The notes: generated from the sequence alone by a model not told the origin. A stretch of DNA of 64,000 bases from Colwellia sp. (GCA_020630795.1 JAHDIK010000002.1:296677-360676); one strand, 5' to 3'. Positions 35,877-50,086 are shown, numbered from the stretch's first letter. Translations and numbers: made by a program.

Positions 35877-37019
35877 TTAACGTATAAGGGTGTTGATAAT
35901 GCCACCACCTAAACAAATTTCATCTTGATAAAATACAACAGATTGCCCAGGCGTTACCGAGCTTTGTTGTTCATCAAACATCACGGTATATTCATCTTTG
36001 CTCAATGGTGCAAGGGTACAAGATACGTCTTCTTGGCGATATCTGGTTTTTACAGTACATTTTATTGGTGTTGTTAATTCAACTCTATTGACTAAATGGA
36101 GCTGATTGCCAATTAAGCCTTTTGAAAATAGGCGAGGGTGGTTATGCCCTTGGCCTACAATAAGTACATTACGTAGTAAGTCTTTTTCAACAACATACCA
36201 AGGCTCTTCGCCAGCATTTGCTAATCCGCCAATACGTAAACCTTTGCGCTGACCTAACGTGTGGTACATTAAACCGTCGTGCTTACCAATAACTTCACCT
36301 TCAGGGGTTTCTATATTTCCGGGTTGAGCTGGTAAATATTGTCCAAGAAAGTCTTTAAATTTACGTTCGCCAATAAAACAGATACCCGTACTATCTTTTT
36401 TATCATGGGTAATTAAGTCGGCTTTTTCAGCGATTTCTCTAACTTGTGGTTTTTCAATGTTTCCAACAGGGAATAGCGTGCGACCAACTTGTTCATGGCT
36501 TAGCGTATATAAAAAGTAGCTTTGATCTTTATTGTTGTCTAAGCCTCTTAGCATTTGCCATTGGTCGTTTTCGAAACGACGTTGTACATAATGACCTGTC
36601 GCAATGTAGTCTGCGTCTAAATCTTCACAGGCAAACTCTAGAAATGCTTTAAATTTGATTTCTTTGTTACACATGATATCTGGATTAGGTGTTCGGCCTG
36701 CTTTATATTCAGCAAGGAAATACTCAAACACATTATCCCAATATTCTGTTGCAAAATTGATAGTATGTAACTTAATTCCCAATTTATTGCATACAGCTTG
36801 TGCGTCTTCTAAATCTTGGGCAGCAGCACAATACTCTTCAGTATCGTCTTCTTCCCAGTTTTTCATGAATAAACCTTCTACTTGATAACCTTGTTCTAAC
36901 AATAAATACGCTGAAACTGAAGAATCTACACCGCCAGACATACCTACAATTACTTTGGTTTCTGAAGGTGATTTTTGTGATAATTCGTTGTTATTCAATG
37001 TTGTATTCTCTGTAGTCAT
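35877..37019 (-). CDS. mnmA: tRNA-specific 2-thiouridylase MnmA
   Basis: 380 residues from the ATG at 37019. It thiolates U34 of Lys, Glu and Gln tRNAs using persulfide sulfur. The PP-loop motif is [18 protein letters not shown]. The two catalytic cysteines lie in [12 protein letters not shown] and [12 protein letters not shown]. The C-terminal region has the [11 protein letters not shown] strand. It belongs to the same minus-strand unit as nudJ (64 bases upstream) and hflD. Confidence 0.97.
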   Translation of the reverse strand: MTTENTTLNNNELSQKSPSETKVIVGMSGGVDSSVSAYLLLEQGYQVEGLFMKNWEEDDTEEYCAAAQDLEDAQAVCNKLGIKLHTINFATEYWDNVFEYFLAEYKAGRTPNPDIMCNKEIKFKAFLEFACEDLDADYIATGHYVQRRFENDQWQMLRGLDNNKDQSYFLYTLSHEQVGRTLFPVGNIEKPQVREIAEKADLITHDKKDSTGICFIGERKFKDFLGQYLPAQPGNIETPEGEVIGKHDGLMYHTLGQRKGLRIGGLANAGEEPWYVVEKDLLRNVLIVGQGHNHPRLFSKGLIGNQLHLVNRVELTTPIKCTVKTRYRQEDVSCTLAPLSKDEYTVMFDEQQSSVTPGQSVVFYQDEICLGGGIINTLIR

Positions 37020-37083
37020 CAAAAATTTAAATCATAAAAAATAAGGCGCAGAATTATAGCATGTGAAAAATAGAGTAAACAGA

Positions 37084-37572
37084 CTAAATATTACTTTTTA
37101 GTGAAGATAAGGGGATTTTATGTTGTTTCTTTTTGTTTGATAAATAATCATTAATACAATCTAAAACCATTGGGCTTCTTAGCTGTTCGTGCTTATTTTT
37201 TATTTCTTCTATCGTTAGCCAATGCGTAGACAATATTTCGCTGTCTTGTGGAGTGCCTTGAAGCGATTCGTCGAGCTCAATAACAAAACAAAAACGCATA
37301 AAATAGAGATCAATATCTTCACGATAAAAGTAATATATTCCGTTCAAATATTGGGGGTCTAACGCTAACCCAGTTTCTTCTAATACTTCACGTTTAGCAG
37401 CATCAATTATGTTTTCACCGGCTTCAATATGGCCTGCTGGTTGATTGTAAACTCGCTTGTTGTTTTCCATTTCTTCTACGAGAAGAAATTTATGTTTGTA
37501 TGCAATAACAGCGGCAACCGTAGCGTTCGGCTTGAATTGGTTATCGCCGTGTGCGTTATGAAAACTATTCAT
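37084..37572 (-). CDS. nudJ: Nudix phosphatase NudJ
   Basis: 162 residues. The Nudix box is complete: GHIEAGENIIDAAKREVLEETG, with the metal-binding REVLEE. NudJ hydrolyses hydroxymethylpyrimidine diphosphate and nucleoside di/triphosphates in E. coli. It shares one base with the rluE stop and lies upstream of mnmA, exactly as in enterobacteria. The C-terminal tail (SNKKKQHKIPLSSLKSNI) is basic and not conserved. Confidence 0.92.
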   Translation of the reverse strand: MNSFHNAHGDNQFKPNATVAAVIAYKHKFLLVEEMENNKRVYNQPAGHIEAGENIIDAAKREVLEETGLALDPQYLNGIYYFYREDIDLYFMRFCFVIELDESLQGTPQDSEILSTHWLTIEEIKNKHEQLRSPMVLDCINDYLSNKKKQHKIPLSSLKSNI

Positions 37573-38192
37573 TATTTCTCAGTAGGTAGTAGTTTATATT
37601 CACCGTTGGCAATGTTATCAATAGAGTATTGACCTATTGAATATCGAATAAGGCGTAAAGTCGGAAACCCTATGTTTGCGGTCATTCGTCTTACTTGCCT
37701 ATTTCTCCCTTCTTTTATGGAAATAGATAACCATGTAGTAGGAATGCTCGCTCGCTCTCGTATTGGTGGAACTCGATCCCAAATATTCTTGGGTGTGAAA
37801 ATAGAGACTTTTGCAGGCAATGTTAAGCCATCTTTAAGTACAACGCCTTGTCGTAACTTTACAAGATCTGACTCTTGCGGAGAGCCTTCTACCTGAACCC
37901 AATAGGTTTTATAGGTTTTTTGTGACGGGTTTGCTAGTTTATGTTGTAATTTTCCATCATTGGTTAATAAAAGAAGACCTTCACTATCTCGATCCAATCT
38001 ACCCGCCGCATAAACTTCTTTAATATCGATGTAATCAGCCAATGTTTTTCGCTTTGAATCATCGGTAAACTGGCTTAAAACATCGAATGGTTTATTAAAT
38101 AATACGATTTTTCTATTTTTTACTTCTGGTCGTACCACTCGTGAATGAGTTGATTTCACTCTGGTACGTTTTTTATAAGGTGTTTTTGTCAC
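37572..38192 (-). CDS. rluE: 23S rRNA pseudouridine(2457) synthase RluE
   Basis: 206 residues without an S4 domain, as expected for RluE. A basic N-terminal tail is followed by [14 protein letters not shown] and the catalytic motif [19 protein letters not shown] with the nucleophilic Asp. [29 protein letters not shown] is the conserved C-terminal element. The start is GTG. It is the first gene of the minus-strand unit and diverges from the isocitrate dehydrogenase genes, echoing the rluE/icd divergence of E. coli. Confidence 0.95.
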   Translation of the reverse strand: MTKTPYKKRTRVKSTHSRVVRPEVKNRKIVLFNKPFDVLSQFTDDSKRKTLADYIDIKEVYAAGRLDRDSEGLLLLTNDGKLQHKLANPSQKTYKTYWVQVEGSPQESDLVKLRQGVVLKDGLTLPAKVSIFTPKNIWDRVPPIRERASIPTTWLSISIKEGRNRQVRRMTANIGFPTLRLIRYSIGQYSIDNIANGEYKLLPTEK

Positions 38193-38313
38193 TCAAAATG
38201 TCCTGAAAAGTCTAATTCTATTAGGTTTGACTATGTTAATTTTACTCTAATTCCTGTAGTATGCGCGCGAAAATAAATTTTATCCAAAGTGCATATCGAT
38301 AAATATATATTGA

Positions 38314-40596
<2,283 letters not shown>

Positions 40597-40616
40597 TTAA
40601 CGCGTAAATAAGTGAG

Positions 40617-40644
40617 AAAAGCCGAGTATATACTCGGCTTTTTT
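40617..40644 (+). terminator. Rho-independent terminator after the monomeric isocitrate dehydrogenase gene
   Basis: AAAAGCCGAGTA and TACTCGGCTTTT form a fully self-complementary 26-base element ending in a T-run. It lies 20 bases past the stop. Confidence 0.92.
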
Positions 40645-40863
40645 GTATCTACACCTTTCAAAAAAATCTAATTTTTCTCTTCTTAGCTTTTGAAATATCT
40701 GAATCATTCACTATATTTATACTGACTATCATTTTGTGGTGATTAGTTTATTAATACATTTTGCGATAATTTGTTCGTAAGTAGATATGTTTTATTTCAA
40801 TTATCTTTTCACATTACATATCTTTTGCTATTTCGTGTACGACTAAAAAGTGAGGAAATCTCT

Positions 40864-42114
40864 ATGCCAAATAAAGTATCTATCCCAGAATCAGGTAAGC
40901 AAATCACTATAGTTGATGGAAAGTTAAATGTTCCTAATGCCCCAATAATTCCTTATATCGAAGGTGATGGTATTGGTATTGATGTAACACCTACAATGAT
41001 TAATGTTGTAGATGCCGCAGTACAAAAAGCCTATGGTAACGACAAAAAAATTCACTGGATGGAAGTGTATGCCGGTGAAAAAGCGACAGAAGTTTACGAC
41101 TCTGAAACATGGTTGCCTGAAGAAACATTAGACATGTTTAAACAGTTTAAAGTAGGTATTAAAGGCCCTTTAACAACACCTGTTGGCGGTGGTATGCGCT
41201 CTTTAAACGTAGCATTACGTCAAATATTAGATTTGTATGTGTGCCAACGACCTGTTCAGTGGTTTACTGGTGTTCCTAGCCCTGTTAAAAACCCTGCAGA
41301 AGTCGATATGGTAATTTTTAGAGAGAACTCTGAAGATATATACGCAGGTATCGAATATCAGGCGAATACGGCTGACGCTCAAAAAATGATTGAGTTTTTA
41401 ACGAAAGAAATGGGCGTAACTAAAATCCGTTTTGAAGAAAACTGTGGTATTGGTATTAAACCCGTTTCAAAAGAAGGTACACAACGACTAGTTCGACAAG
41501 CTATTCAGTATGCTATTGATAACGATAGAGAATCAGTTACTTTAGTGCATAAAGGTAACATTATGAAGTTTACCGAAGGTGCTTTTAAAGACTGGGGCTA
41601 TGAGCTTGCTATTGAAGAGTTTGGTGCTGATTATATTGATGGTGGGCCTTGGTGTTCACTTGTTAATCCGAACAACGGTAAAGAAATCATCATTAAAGAC
41701 GTAATCGCTGATGCAATGCTACAGCAGATATTATTAAGACCTGCAGAATATAGCGTTATCGCTACGTTAAACCTTAACGGTGATTACTTATCTGATGCAT
41801 TAGCTGCTCAAGTAGGTGGTATTGGTATTGCTCCTGGTGCAAACTTAAACGATGAGGTTGCCATATTTGAGGCAACACATGGTACAGCACCAAAATATGC
41901 AGGGCAGAATAAGGTAAATCCTGGCTCTGTTATTCTTTCGGCAGAAATGATGTTAAGACATATGGGATGGGTTGAAGCTGCAGACTTATTGCTTAAAGGA
42001 ATGTCAGGTGCGATCAACGCTAAAACAGTAACCTATGACTTTGAACGCTTAATGGAGGGTGCAACACTTGTAACGTGTTCTGAATTTGGCGACAGCATTA
42101 TTGCGCATCTATAA
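40864..42114 (+). CDS. icd: Isocitrate dehydrogenase, NADP-dependent, dimeric type
   Basis: 416 residues from the ATG at 40864 ([16 protein letters not shown]), preceded by GAGGAA; upstream in-frame codons back to 40771 are not supported. This is exactly the E. coli Icd length. The substrate-binding and AceK phosphorylation site is [17 protein letters not shown] with Ser113. NADP/isocitrate residues lie in [32 protein letters not shown], and the C-terminal [14 protein letters not shown]. Phosphocontrol by AceK is therefore possible, whereas the monomeric isozyme upstream would escape it. Confidence 0.97.
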   Translation: MPNKVSIPESGKQITIVDGKLNVPNAPIIPYIEGDGIGIDVTPTMINVVDAAVQKAYGNDKKIHWMEVYAGEKATEVYDSETWLPEETLDMFKQFKVGIKGPLTTPVGGGMRSLNVALRQILDLYVCQRPVQWFTGVPSPVKNPAEVDMVIFRENSEDIYAGIEYQANTADAQKMIEFLTKEMGVTKIRFEENCGIGIKPVSKEGTQRLVRQAIQYAIDNDRESVTLVHKGNIMKFTEGAFKDWGYELAIEEFGADYIDGGPWCSLVNPNNGKEIIIKDVIADAMLQQILLRPAEYSVIATLNLNGDYLSDALAAQVGGIGIAPGANLNDEVAIFEATHGTAPKYAGQNKVNPGSVILSAEMMLRHMGWVEAADLLLKGMSGAINAKTVTYDFERLMEGATLVTCSEFGDSIIAHL

Positions 42115-42141
42115 TGTAATGGATTAACATTCGTGAGATAC

Positions 42142-42171
42142 AAAAAAACACAGTCTAGGCTGTGTTTTTTT
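42142..42171. terminator. Bidirectional Rho-independent terminator (icd / cspD)
   Basis: AAAAAAACACAG and CTGTGTTTTTTT pair perfectly around TCTAGG, with T-runs in both directions, between convergent genes. Confidence 0.92.
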
Positions 42172-42190
42172 ATGTAAAGCTTAATAAAGC

Positions 42191-42418
42191 TTATTCTTCA
42201 GTAGAGTCTTCCACGTCAGACGGAGTAATGCTTGCTGCATGGTGTCCTTTAGGACCTGCATTCAGTTCGTAATCGACATCTTGACCAGCTTTTAGTGTAC
42301 GGTATCCTTCCATTTGAATTGTTGAATAATGTGCAAAAATATCTTCACCGCCATCTTCTGGGCGAATAAAACCAAAACCCTTTGCATTGTTAAACCATTT
42401 AACTGTACCTTGAGCCAT
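42191..42418 (-). CDS. cspD: Cold-shock-domain protein CspD
   Basis: 75 residues from the ATG at 42418 (MAQGTVKWFNNAKGFGFIRP), which has an AAGGATTGGAAG ribosome site. A 7-codon extension to 42439 is possible but unlikely. RNP1 (KGFGFI) and RNP2 (DIFAHYS) are intact. STIQMEGYRTLKAGQDVDYELNAGPKG and an acidic tail make it closest to CspD, the stationary-phase replication inhibitor, not to CspA. The divergent clpS-clpA neighbour is also conserved in E. coli, and CspD is a Lon substrate there. Confidence 0.93.
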   Translation of the reverse strand: MAQGTVKWFNNAKGFGFIRPEDGGEDIFAHYSTIQMEGYRTLKAGQDVDYELNAGPKGHHAASITPSDVEDSTEE

Positions 42419-42629
42419 ACTTCCAATCCTTAATTCCAATTACCTTGGTATTTACTTGTATTTCTTAAGCGTTTTAAAACCAAACAGTGATTAAAAATAC
42501 ATCACTAATTGAATCGTAGATAATATAATTAATTAGTCAAGGAAATATTACTATTTTTTAATACAATTTAACTTTAAAATAATGGTAATAAATACGGCAA
42601 AAAGCTCATCTACAGGCTAATATAGAATT

Positions 42630-42950
42630 ATGAGTAAGTGGAAAGAACTAACTGATGATCAAGAACTCCTTGAAGAATCAGTTAAAAAAGAAAATGCAAA
42701 GCCCCCTATGTATAACGTTGTACTATTAAATGATGATTATACGCCGATGGATTTTGTTGTTGAGGTATTACGTAAGTTTTTTAATATGGACTCAGATCGA
42801 GCGACAGATATTATGCTCGACATTCATTATAAAGGTAAAGCGCGTTGTGGCACGTATACTGCAGAAATTGCAGAAACTAAAGTTAGTCAGGTAAGTAGTT
42901 ACGCGCAAGAAAATCAACATCCTTTACAATGTCAAATGGAACAAGCGTAA
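42630..42950 (+). CDS. clpS: ATP-dependent Clp protease adaptor ClpS
   Basis: 106 residues. It delivers N-degron substrates (Leu, Phe, Trp, Tyr N-termini) to ClpAP. Key regions: [27 protein letters not shown] (the NDDYTPM loop forms the N-end pocket) and [20 protein letters not shown] for ClpA contact. The acidic N-terminal extension is the part threaded into ClpA. It lies 28 bases before clpA in the same operon. Confidence 0.96.
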   Translation: MSKWKELTDDQELLEESVKKENAKPPMYNVVLLNDDYTPMDFVVEVLRKFFNMDSDRATDIMLDIHYKGKARCGTYTAEIAETKVSQVSSYAQENQHPLQCQMEQA

Positions 42951-42978
42951 ACCTTATGGTTTTAAAGTGGAGTAGCCT

Positions 42979-45237
42979 ATGCTGAATAAAGATTTAGAAA
43001 TTTCGTTAAATTTAGCTTTTCGTCAAGCCAAAGAGTCACGTCATGAGTTTATGACGGTTGAGCATCTTTTATTAGCGTTGTTAGATAACCCTGCTTCTAT
43101 CGAAGCGCTTAATGCGTGTGGAGCCAATATTACGGCTCTTCGCCAAGAATTACTTGGTTTTATCGGGGAAACAACGCCTGTTATTCCTGAAAGTGAACAA
43201 GAAAGAGAAACACAACCTACGTTAGGTTTTCAACGAGTGCTTCAAAGAGCTGTTTTTCACGTGCAATCTTCTGGTAAGAGTGAGGTGAGCGGCTCAAACG
43301 TGTTAGTGGCTATATTTAGCGAACAAGAGTCTCAAGCAGCATACTTTTTAAAGAAGTCTGATATTACTCGATTAGATATTGTTAATTTTATTTCTCATGG
43401 TATTTCTAAAGTTGAAGGCAGTGAACCACTTCACTCAACTGAAGACACGGATCCTAAAGTTGAGGAAGAAACGCGTACAATAGACAATTTTGCCGCCAAC
43501 TTAAATGAAGAGGCATTAAAGGGCAATATTGATCCGCTTATTGGTCGAGATAGTGAGCTTGAACGCACATTACAAGTATTAAGTAGACGTCGCAAAAACA
43601 ACCCGTTATTTGTAGGGGAGGCTGGCGTTGGTAAAACAGCCATAGCAGAAGGTTTAGCTAATTTAGTGATATCTGACAAAGTACCTGAGTTTTTAGCTGA
43701 CGCGACTATTTATTCGTTAGATATGGGCGCACTGTTAGCTGGTACTAAGTACCGTGGCGATTTTGAAAAGCGCTTTAAAGCCGTATTGAAAGAATTAGAA
43801 AACGACGGAAACGCGATTTTATTTATCGATGAAATTCATACCATTATTGGAGCTGGTGCCGCGTCTGGCGGAATGATGGACGCCTCTAATTTATTGAAAC
43901 CGTTACTATCAGCAGGAAAGCTAAGATGTATTGGGTCAACTACATACCAAGAATACAATAGTATTTTTGAGAAAGACCGAGCGTTAGCACGTCGATTCCA
44001 AAAAATTGATGTTGTTGAACCGAGTGTTGATGATACCACTAAAATTCTTCAAGGATTGAAAGACAAGTATGAGTCGCATCATGGTATTCGATACACTAAT
44101 AAAGCGTTAAAAGCAGCTGCTCAATTATCTGCTAAATACATTAATGAGCGTTTTTTACCTGATAAAGCAATTGATGTGATTGATGAAGCAGGGGCAAAGC
44201 AACAACTTGTAGCGCCTTCTAAACGCAAAAAAATAATCAACAATACAGACATTGAAACAATTGTTGCCAAAATGGCTCGAATTCCTGAGAAATCAGTTTC
44301 GTCTACCGAAACTGATAGCTTAAAAACTCTTGATAGAAACTTAAAGTTAGTTGTATTTGGTCAAGACCATGCAATCGATGAGTTGTCGTCAGTAATCAGG
44401 CTTTCTCGTGCTGGGCTGGGTAATGAAGAAAAACCTATTGGTTCGTTTTTGTTTGCAGGCCCAACAGGCGTTGGTAAAACAGAAGTTACGCAGCAGTTAG
44501 CTAAAACCTTAGGTGTTGAACTACTACGTTACGATATGTCTGAATACATGGAAAAACACGCTGTTAGTCGCTTAATTGGTGCTCCTCCTGGCTATGTAGG
44601 ATATGAACAAGGTGGCTTATTAACAGACGCTGTATTAAAGCATCCTCATGCAGTTGTATTGCTTGATGAAATTGAAAAAGCGCATTCAGATGTATTTAAT
44701 ATTTTATTACAAGTGATGGATCACGGTACATTAACTGACAATAACGGCAGAAAAGCTGATTTTAGAAACGTGATTTTGGTTCTTACCACTAATGCAGGTG
44801 TTACTGAAACGACTAAACAATCAATTGGTTTTAAGCAGCAAGATACTAGCCTAAACGCAATGGAAGAAATTAATAAAGTGTTTTCTCCTGAGTTCAGAAA
44901 CCGTTTAGACAATATTGTTTGGTTTAATCATTTAAGTACCGAAGTTATTCAACAGGTTGTTGATAAGTTTATTGTTGAATTACAAGCGCAACTTGATGAG
45001 AAGGGCGTATCACTTGAGTTAACTGCAAAAGCTAAAGCGTGGTTAGCGGATAAGGGCTACGACAAAGCCATGGGCGCTCGACCAATGTCTCGCTTAATTC
45101 AAGAACATTTGAAGAAAAACTTAGCTAACGAGTTATTATTTGGTGACTTAACAAGCGGCGGTGTAGCAAAAGTTGATGTTAAGAAAGGCGAGCTTGTGAT
45201 CAAGTGTGAATCTAAAAAAGAACTTGTTGAACACTAG
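42979..45237 (+). CDS. clpA: ATP-dependent Clp protease ATP-binding subunit ClpA
   Basis: 752 residues, close to the E. coli 758. The N-terminal repeat domain (1-145) binds ClpS. AAA domain 1 has Walker A GEAGVGKTA and Walker B ILFIDEIHTIIGAGAASGG; AAA domain 2 has GPTGVGKTE and VVLLDEIEKAHSDVF. The middle coiled-coil M domain of ClpB is missing, which distinguishes ClpA. It unfolds substrates into ClpP. The convergent terminator lies 91 bases downstream. Confidence 0.97.
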   Translation: MLNKDLEISLNLAFRQAKESRHEFMTVEHLLLALLDNPASIEALNACGANITALRQELLGFIGETTPVIPESEQERETQPTLGFQRVLQRAVFHVQSSGKSEVSGSNVLVAIFSEQESQAAYFLKKSDITRLDIVNFISHGISKVEGSEPLHSTEDTDPKVEEETRTIDNFAANLNEEALKGNIDPLIGRDSELERTLQVLSRRRKNNPLFVGEAGVGKTAIAEGLANLVISDKVPEFLADATIYSLDMGALLAGTKYRGDFEKRFKAVLKELENDGNAILFIDEIHTIIGAGAASGGMMDASNLLKPLLSAGKLRCIGSTTYQEYNSIFEKDRALARRFQKIDVVEPSVDDTTKILQGLKDKYESHHGIRYTNKALKAAAQLSAKYINERFLPDKAIDVIDEAGAKQQLVAPSKRKKIINNTDIETIVAKMARIPEKSVSSTETDSLKTLDRNLKLVVFGQDHAIDELSSVIRLSRAGLGNEEKPIGSFLFAGPTGVGKTEVTQQLAKTLGVELLRYDMSEYMEKHAVSRLIGAPPGYVGYEQGGLLTDAVLKHPHAVVLLDEIEKAHSDVFNILLQVMDHGTLTDNNGRKADFRNVILVLTTNAGVTETTKQSIGFKQQDTSLNAMEEINKVFSPEFRNRLDNIVWFNHLSTEVIQQVVDKFIVELQAQLDEKGVSLELTAKAKAWLADKGYDKAMGARPMSRLIQEHLKKNLANELLFGDLTSGGVAKVDVKKGELVIKCESKKELVEH

Positions 45238-45328
45238 TGAGAAAGGTTGTGTACATTCAGCGTGATCTGTTAGTAAATATATTCATCGACAGCTGAATTT
45301 ACACAACATTGCCTTTTGAAAACAAGAA

Positions 45329-45357
45329 AAGCCCTGTTGATATCATCAACAGGGCTT
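45329..45357. terminator. Terminator between clpA and infA
   Basis: A 13-bp perfect stem AAGCCCTGTTGAT / ATCAACAGGGCTT with an ATC loop. It is followed by TTTATTT-like runs on the plus strand side and TTTTCTTGTTTTC on the minus strand side, so it probably serves both convergent genes. Confidence 0.85.
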
Positions 45358-45381
45358 ATTTATTTCTACTTGATAAAGTTA

Positions 45382-45642
<261 letters not shown>

Positions 45643-45729
45643 TTATCTAATTACAAATAATCGATTTAGTGCCAAATAAAAAGCTGCGCAGATGATGCCG
45701 AATTGAGCGCCTAAAGTAAAGTATTTGTG

Positions 45730-46431
45730 CTATTTATTTGTGGTTACCCAGTGATTATTTATCAATTCTTGGTAAGGAAAGTATTTATTTTTATAATTCA
45801 TTTTTTGACACTCATCTATTTGGTACCCCAAATACAAATATCGTTTACCAAATCCTACTGCAAAGTTGATTTGATTCAATATTGAAAATACACCTAGACC
45901 TTTGTTTCTGTAGTCTGGGTGATAAAATGTGTAAACAGCAGAAAGTGCGTCAGTTAATACATCGGTCACGGCAACTGAAATTAATGTTTCACCGTCCCAC
46001 GTTTCTACAAAAATTTGTTCTGATACAGAGCTTTTAGTAAAAGATTCATATTGTGCGAGCGTAGCTGGGAACATGCTACCGTCGATATGAACAGTATTGA
46101 TATAGTTTTCATATAACGGGTAGTAACTGTCTTTTGATACGGTCGATATCTTTATTATATATTGCTTATTTTTGTTTAATAAACGCTTTTGACTTTTGGA
46201 CGGAGCAAACATTGTTGTTAATACACGGAGCGACTTACATGCATTACATTCCAAGCAATGTGGACGGTAAATTTGATCGCTGCTTCGTCTAAAACCATTC
46301 GCCATTAGCCATGAGTATTTTTCGGTATTGTGTAAACGCTCATCTACCGCGACGAGTAAGCGTTCTTGCTCTTCAGGTAAGTAATTGCATGGAAATGATT
46401 GAGTTACGCCAAATTGAAAATCTTCAGGCAT
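45730..46431 (-). CDS. bpt: Aspartate/glutamate leucyltransferase Bpt (arginyltransferase-like)
   Basis: 233 residues. It adds Leu to N-terminal Asp/Glu, converting them to ClpS-recognised N-degrons. Conserved parts: [37 protein letters not shown] (cysteine cluster), [22 protein letters not shown] and [24 protein letters not shown]. Bpt rather than eukaryotic-type Ate is expected for this family in gammaproteobacteria. It follows aat by one base, so the two N-degron transferases are translationally coupled. Confidence 0.94.
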   Translation of the reverse strand: MPEDFQFGVTQSFPCNYLPEEQERLLVAVDERLHNTEKYSWLMANGFRRSSDQIYRPHCLECNACKSLRVLTTMFAPSKSQKRLLNKNKQYIIKISTVSKDSYYPLYENYINTVHIDGSMFPATLAQYESFTKSSVSEQIFVETWDGETLISVAVTDVLTDALSAVYTFYHPDYRNKGLGVFSILNQINFAVGFGKRYLYLGYQIDECQKMNYKNKYFPYQELINNHWVTTNK

Positions 46432-46432
46432 G

Positions 46433-47140
46433 TTATAATGTCAGCTCTTTTGGTTGCCAAAAATTGTTAGAGATACTCATGTCAGTATGTTGTTTTTGTT
46501 CACGAATAAAGTCTTCGCGTGAAATTTCGACACACCCCATATCTTCTAAAAAGTCGTTAACAATTTGGCAATCTATCATTGAAATGTTTTCCGATTTTAA
46601 GTGTTTTGCTAATGCAACGAGAGCAATTTTTGAGGCATTCTTTTTAGTGTAAAACATCGATTCACCAGAGAAGTACCCATTAATTGCTACGCCATACAAA
46701 CCACCAACTAACTCGTTGTTTTCCCATACTTCAATACTATGAGCCAAATTATTTTCATGTAAGTTAAGGTAGGCGTTCAACATTTCATCAATAATCCACG
46801 TACCGTCAGTTCTAAAAGGGGCATTTGCGCATAAGCGAATAACATCTTTAAAAGCATGGTTAAGGGTGACACGATATGGATTTTTTTTAATGAACTTGTT
46901 TAATGTTCTAGTGATGTGAACGTTTGACGTGTTAATAATGGCGCGAGGATCTGGGCTCCACCACATAATGGGATCGTTTTCTGAATACCAAGGAAACACA
47001 CCGTTAAGGTATGCGTTATGGAGGCGTTTTATTGATAAATCTCCCCCAACAGCAAGTAAACCATTCGGGTTTTTTAAGGCATTGTGCAGTGGGGGAAAGG
47101 CCAAACAGTCAGATTCTAAAACTTGAAGTGTTTGGCTCAT
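46433..47140 (-). CDS. aat: Leucyl/phenylalanyl-tRNA-protein transferase
   Basis: 235 residues. It attaches Leu or Phe to proteins with N-terminal Lys/Arg, making primary N-degrons. Signature: [76 protein letters not shown] and [14 protein letters not shown]. It lies 24 bases after trxB and just before bpt, so redox and N-degron genes share a transcript here. Confidence 0.96.
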   Translation of the reverse strand: MSQTLQVLESDCLAFPPLHNALKNPNGLLAVGGDLSIKRLHNAYLNGVFPWYSENDPIMWWSPDPRAIINTSNVHITRTLNKFIKKNPYRVTLNHAFKDVIRLCANAPFRTDGTWIIDEMLNAYLNLHENNLAHSIEVWENNELVGGLYGVAINGYFSGESMFYTKKNASKIALVALAKHLKSENISMIDCQIVNDFLEDMGCVEISREDFIREQKQHTDMSISNNFWQPKELTL

Positions 47141-47164
47141 TTAGGTTCTCTATTACAAATCGTA

Positions 47165-48124
<960 letters not shown>

Positions 48125-48250
48125 TTACTCCAAAATGGGAAAATATTTAATTTTTAAGGTGATAATAAACAATAAATAATGCGTTGTTTATATATTGATT
48201 GGGATTTTAAGAAGATATCTCAAGGGAGTAAAATAATTTTTAACGAAAAA

Positions 48251-48280
48251 AAAGAGCGCTTTGGTATAAAAGCACTCTTT
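48251..48280 (-). terminator. Rho-independent terminator of ald
   Basis: AAAGAGCGCTTT and AAAGCACTCTTT pair around a 6-base loop. The one mismatch is C-A on the plus strand but a G-U wobble on the minus transcript, so the element has evolved as a minus-strand terminator. A long A-run at 48246-48253 gives the U-tract. Confidence 0.88.
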
Positions 48281-48305
48281 TGTTTACAGTCGTTGTTAGT
48301 AAAGA

Positions 48306-49421
48306 TTATGCGATAGCTGATTCAGGCGCTAAATAATCAAAACCTAAGTTTTCAGCAACACTCTTACAAGTGACTTTACCGTTAATCACGTTTAAGCCTT
48401 GTAATAAGTGCTTATCGTCTTTTAATGCTTGTACATAGCCTTTGTTTGCTAAGTTAATAATGTAAGGTAACGTTGCATTATTAAGAGCAAAAGTAGAAGT
48501 GCGAGGCACTGCGCCTGGCATATTCGCAACACAGTAATGTACAACGTCGTCTACGATAAACGTAGGTTCAGCATGTGTTGTTGCATGAGATGTTTCAATA
48601 CAACCGCCTTGGTCGATAGCAACGTCAACAATTGCTGAACCTGCTTTCATTTTAGCAATATGTTCTTTTGTAACTAGTTTAGGTGCTGCAGCACCCGGAA
48701 TAAGTACGCCACCAATAACTAAGTCAGCTTCAAGTACATGTTTTTCAAGTGCATCAGCCGTTGAATATACTGCTTTAACTTTGTTGCCATATAAGTCGTC
48801 TAAACGACGTAAGACGTTGATGTTTCGGTCAAGAATAACAACTTCAGCGCCCATGCCTACAGCCATTTTCGCTGCATTGTTACCAACAACACCACCACCA
48901 ATAATTACAACTTTTGCTGGTTCAACACCTGGAACGCCACCAAGAAGCATACCACGACCCGCGTTAGATTTTTCTAATGCTTGAGCGCCTGCTTGGATTG
49001 ACATTCTACCTGCTACTTCTGACATTGGCGCCAATAAAGGTAATCCGCCGTTGTTGTCGGTAACAGTTTCGTATGCAATACAAACTGCTTTACTTTTTAT
49101 TAAGTCTTCAGTTTGTGGTAAATCTGGTGCTAAATGTAAATATGTGAATAGTATTTGCCCTTCACGTAACATTGCACGCTCTACCGCTTGAGGTTCTTTA
49201 ACTTTTACAATCATCTCTGCTTTAGCAAATACTTCGCTTGCAGTATTTAAAATAGACGCGCCTACATGAATATAGTCTTGGTCACTGAAACCAATACCGC
49301 TACCAGCATTTGTTTCTACAATAACTTCATGGCCATGTTGAATAAGTTCTCTTACACTTGCTGGAACCATACCTACACGGTATTCATGATTTTTAATTTC
49401 TTTCGGTACACCAATGATCAT
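48306..49421 (-). CDS. ald: Alanine dehydrogenase
   Basis: 371 residues, the standard Ald length. NAD+-dependent oxidative deamination of L-alanine to pyruvate. Seen: GVPKEIKNHEYRVGMVPASV, VKVKEPQAVERAMLREGQILFTYLHLAP with the active-site His, AGAQALEKSNAGRGMLLGGVPGV, the Rossmann motif VVIIGGGVVGNNAAKMAVGMGAEVVILD and VDVAIDQGGCIETS. It is divergent from lrp with 124 bases between, so regulation by alanine or leucine through Lrp is likely. An alanine/glycine symporter gene lies about 9 kb away. Confidence 0.97.
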   Translation of the reverse strand: MIIGVPKEIKNHEYRVGMVPASVRELIQHGHEVIVETNAGSGIGFSDQDYIHVGASILNTASEVFAKAEMIVKVKEPQAVERAMLREGQILFTYLHLAPDLPQTEDLIKSKAVCIAYETVTDNNGGLPLLAPMSEVAGRMSIQAGAQALEKSNAGRGMLLGGVPGVEPAKVVIIGGGVVGNNAAKMAVGMGAEVVILDRNINVLRRLDDLYGNKVKAVYSTADALEKHVLEADLVIGGVLIPGAAAPKLVTKEHIAKMKAGSAIVDVAIDQGGCIETSHATTHAEPTFIVDDVVHYCVANMPGAVPRTSTFALNNATLPYIINLANKGYVQALKDDKHLLQGLNVINGKVTCKSVAENLGFDYLAPESAIA

Positions 49422-49545
49422 AACTGATTTCTCTTAAGTAATATTTAAAACTAGTATAGTAGTGTTTGTCTGGAATATCCTGTCGTTATATTTGATATTA
49501 TGGTGTATAGTTTTGCTAAATTAGGTTTTTTTAGAGATTAATGTT

Positions 49546-50028
49546 GTGAGTGCTTCTCAAGTTAAAAAAGTTGATCGAATTGACAAAAACATACTGGTTG
49601 AATTACAAAAAAATGGCCGACTTTCAAATGTTGAGCTTTCTAAAAGAGTAGGGTTAAGCCCCACACCTTGTTTAGAAAGGGTTAAAAGGCTAGAAGCTGA
49701 AGGGTATATTAATGGCTACAGAGCGTCGTTAAACCCTGAGTTACTCGATGCAGCGCTGTTGGTGTTTGTAGAAATTACCTTAACAAAAACAAGCCCTGAT
49801 GTTTTTAGTGATTTTTCGTCTGCTGTTCAAGATTTAGACGTTATTCAAGAGTGTCATTTAGTGTCGGGAGATTTTGACTTTTTATTAAAAACACGTGTTA
49901 AAGATATGGCGGCGTATAGAGAATTGCTAGGAGATACGCTTTTACGGTTACCAGCGGTGAGTGAAAGCAGAACATATGTTGTTATGGAAGAGGTTAAGTC
50001 AACGAATGAATTGCCAATTAAACGCTAA
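49546..50028 (+). CDS. lrp: Leucine-responsive regulatory protein Lrp
   Basis: 160 residues with a GTG start. The N-terminal winged helix-turn-helix is KVDRIDKNILVELQKNGRLSNVELSKRVGLSPTPCLERVKRLEAEGYINGYRASLNP, and the RAM effector domain is LVFVEITLTKTSPDVFSDFSSAV and VIQECHLVSGDFDFLLKTRVKDMAAYRE. The C-terminal VMEEVKSTNELPIKR is like E. coli Lrp, where lrp also precedes ftsK. A global regulator of amino-acid metabolism. Confidence 0.96.
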   Translation: MSASQVKKVDRIDKNILVELQKNGRLSNVELSKRVGLSPTPCLERVKRLEAEGYINGYRASLNPELLDAALLVFVEITLTKTSPDVFSDFSSAVQDLDVIQECHLVSGDFDFLLKTRVKDMAAYRELLGDTLLRLPAVSESRTYVVMEEVKSTNELPIKR

Positions 50029-50086
50029 AAAAATGTTATTACAGGCAATATTTTGTTATTTTAATGGGTATATAAAGTAAATTTTC

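Noticed and set aside
42191..42439. Extended cspD start (82 codons)
   Set aside because: The longer form adds MELRIGS without a ribosome site; the 75-codon start has one and aligns with E. coli CspD.
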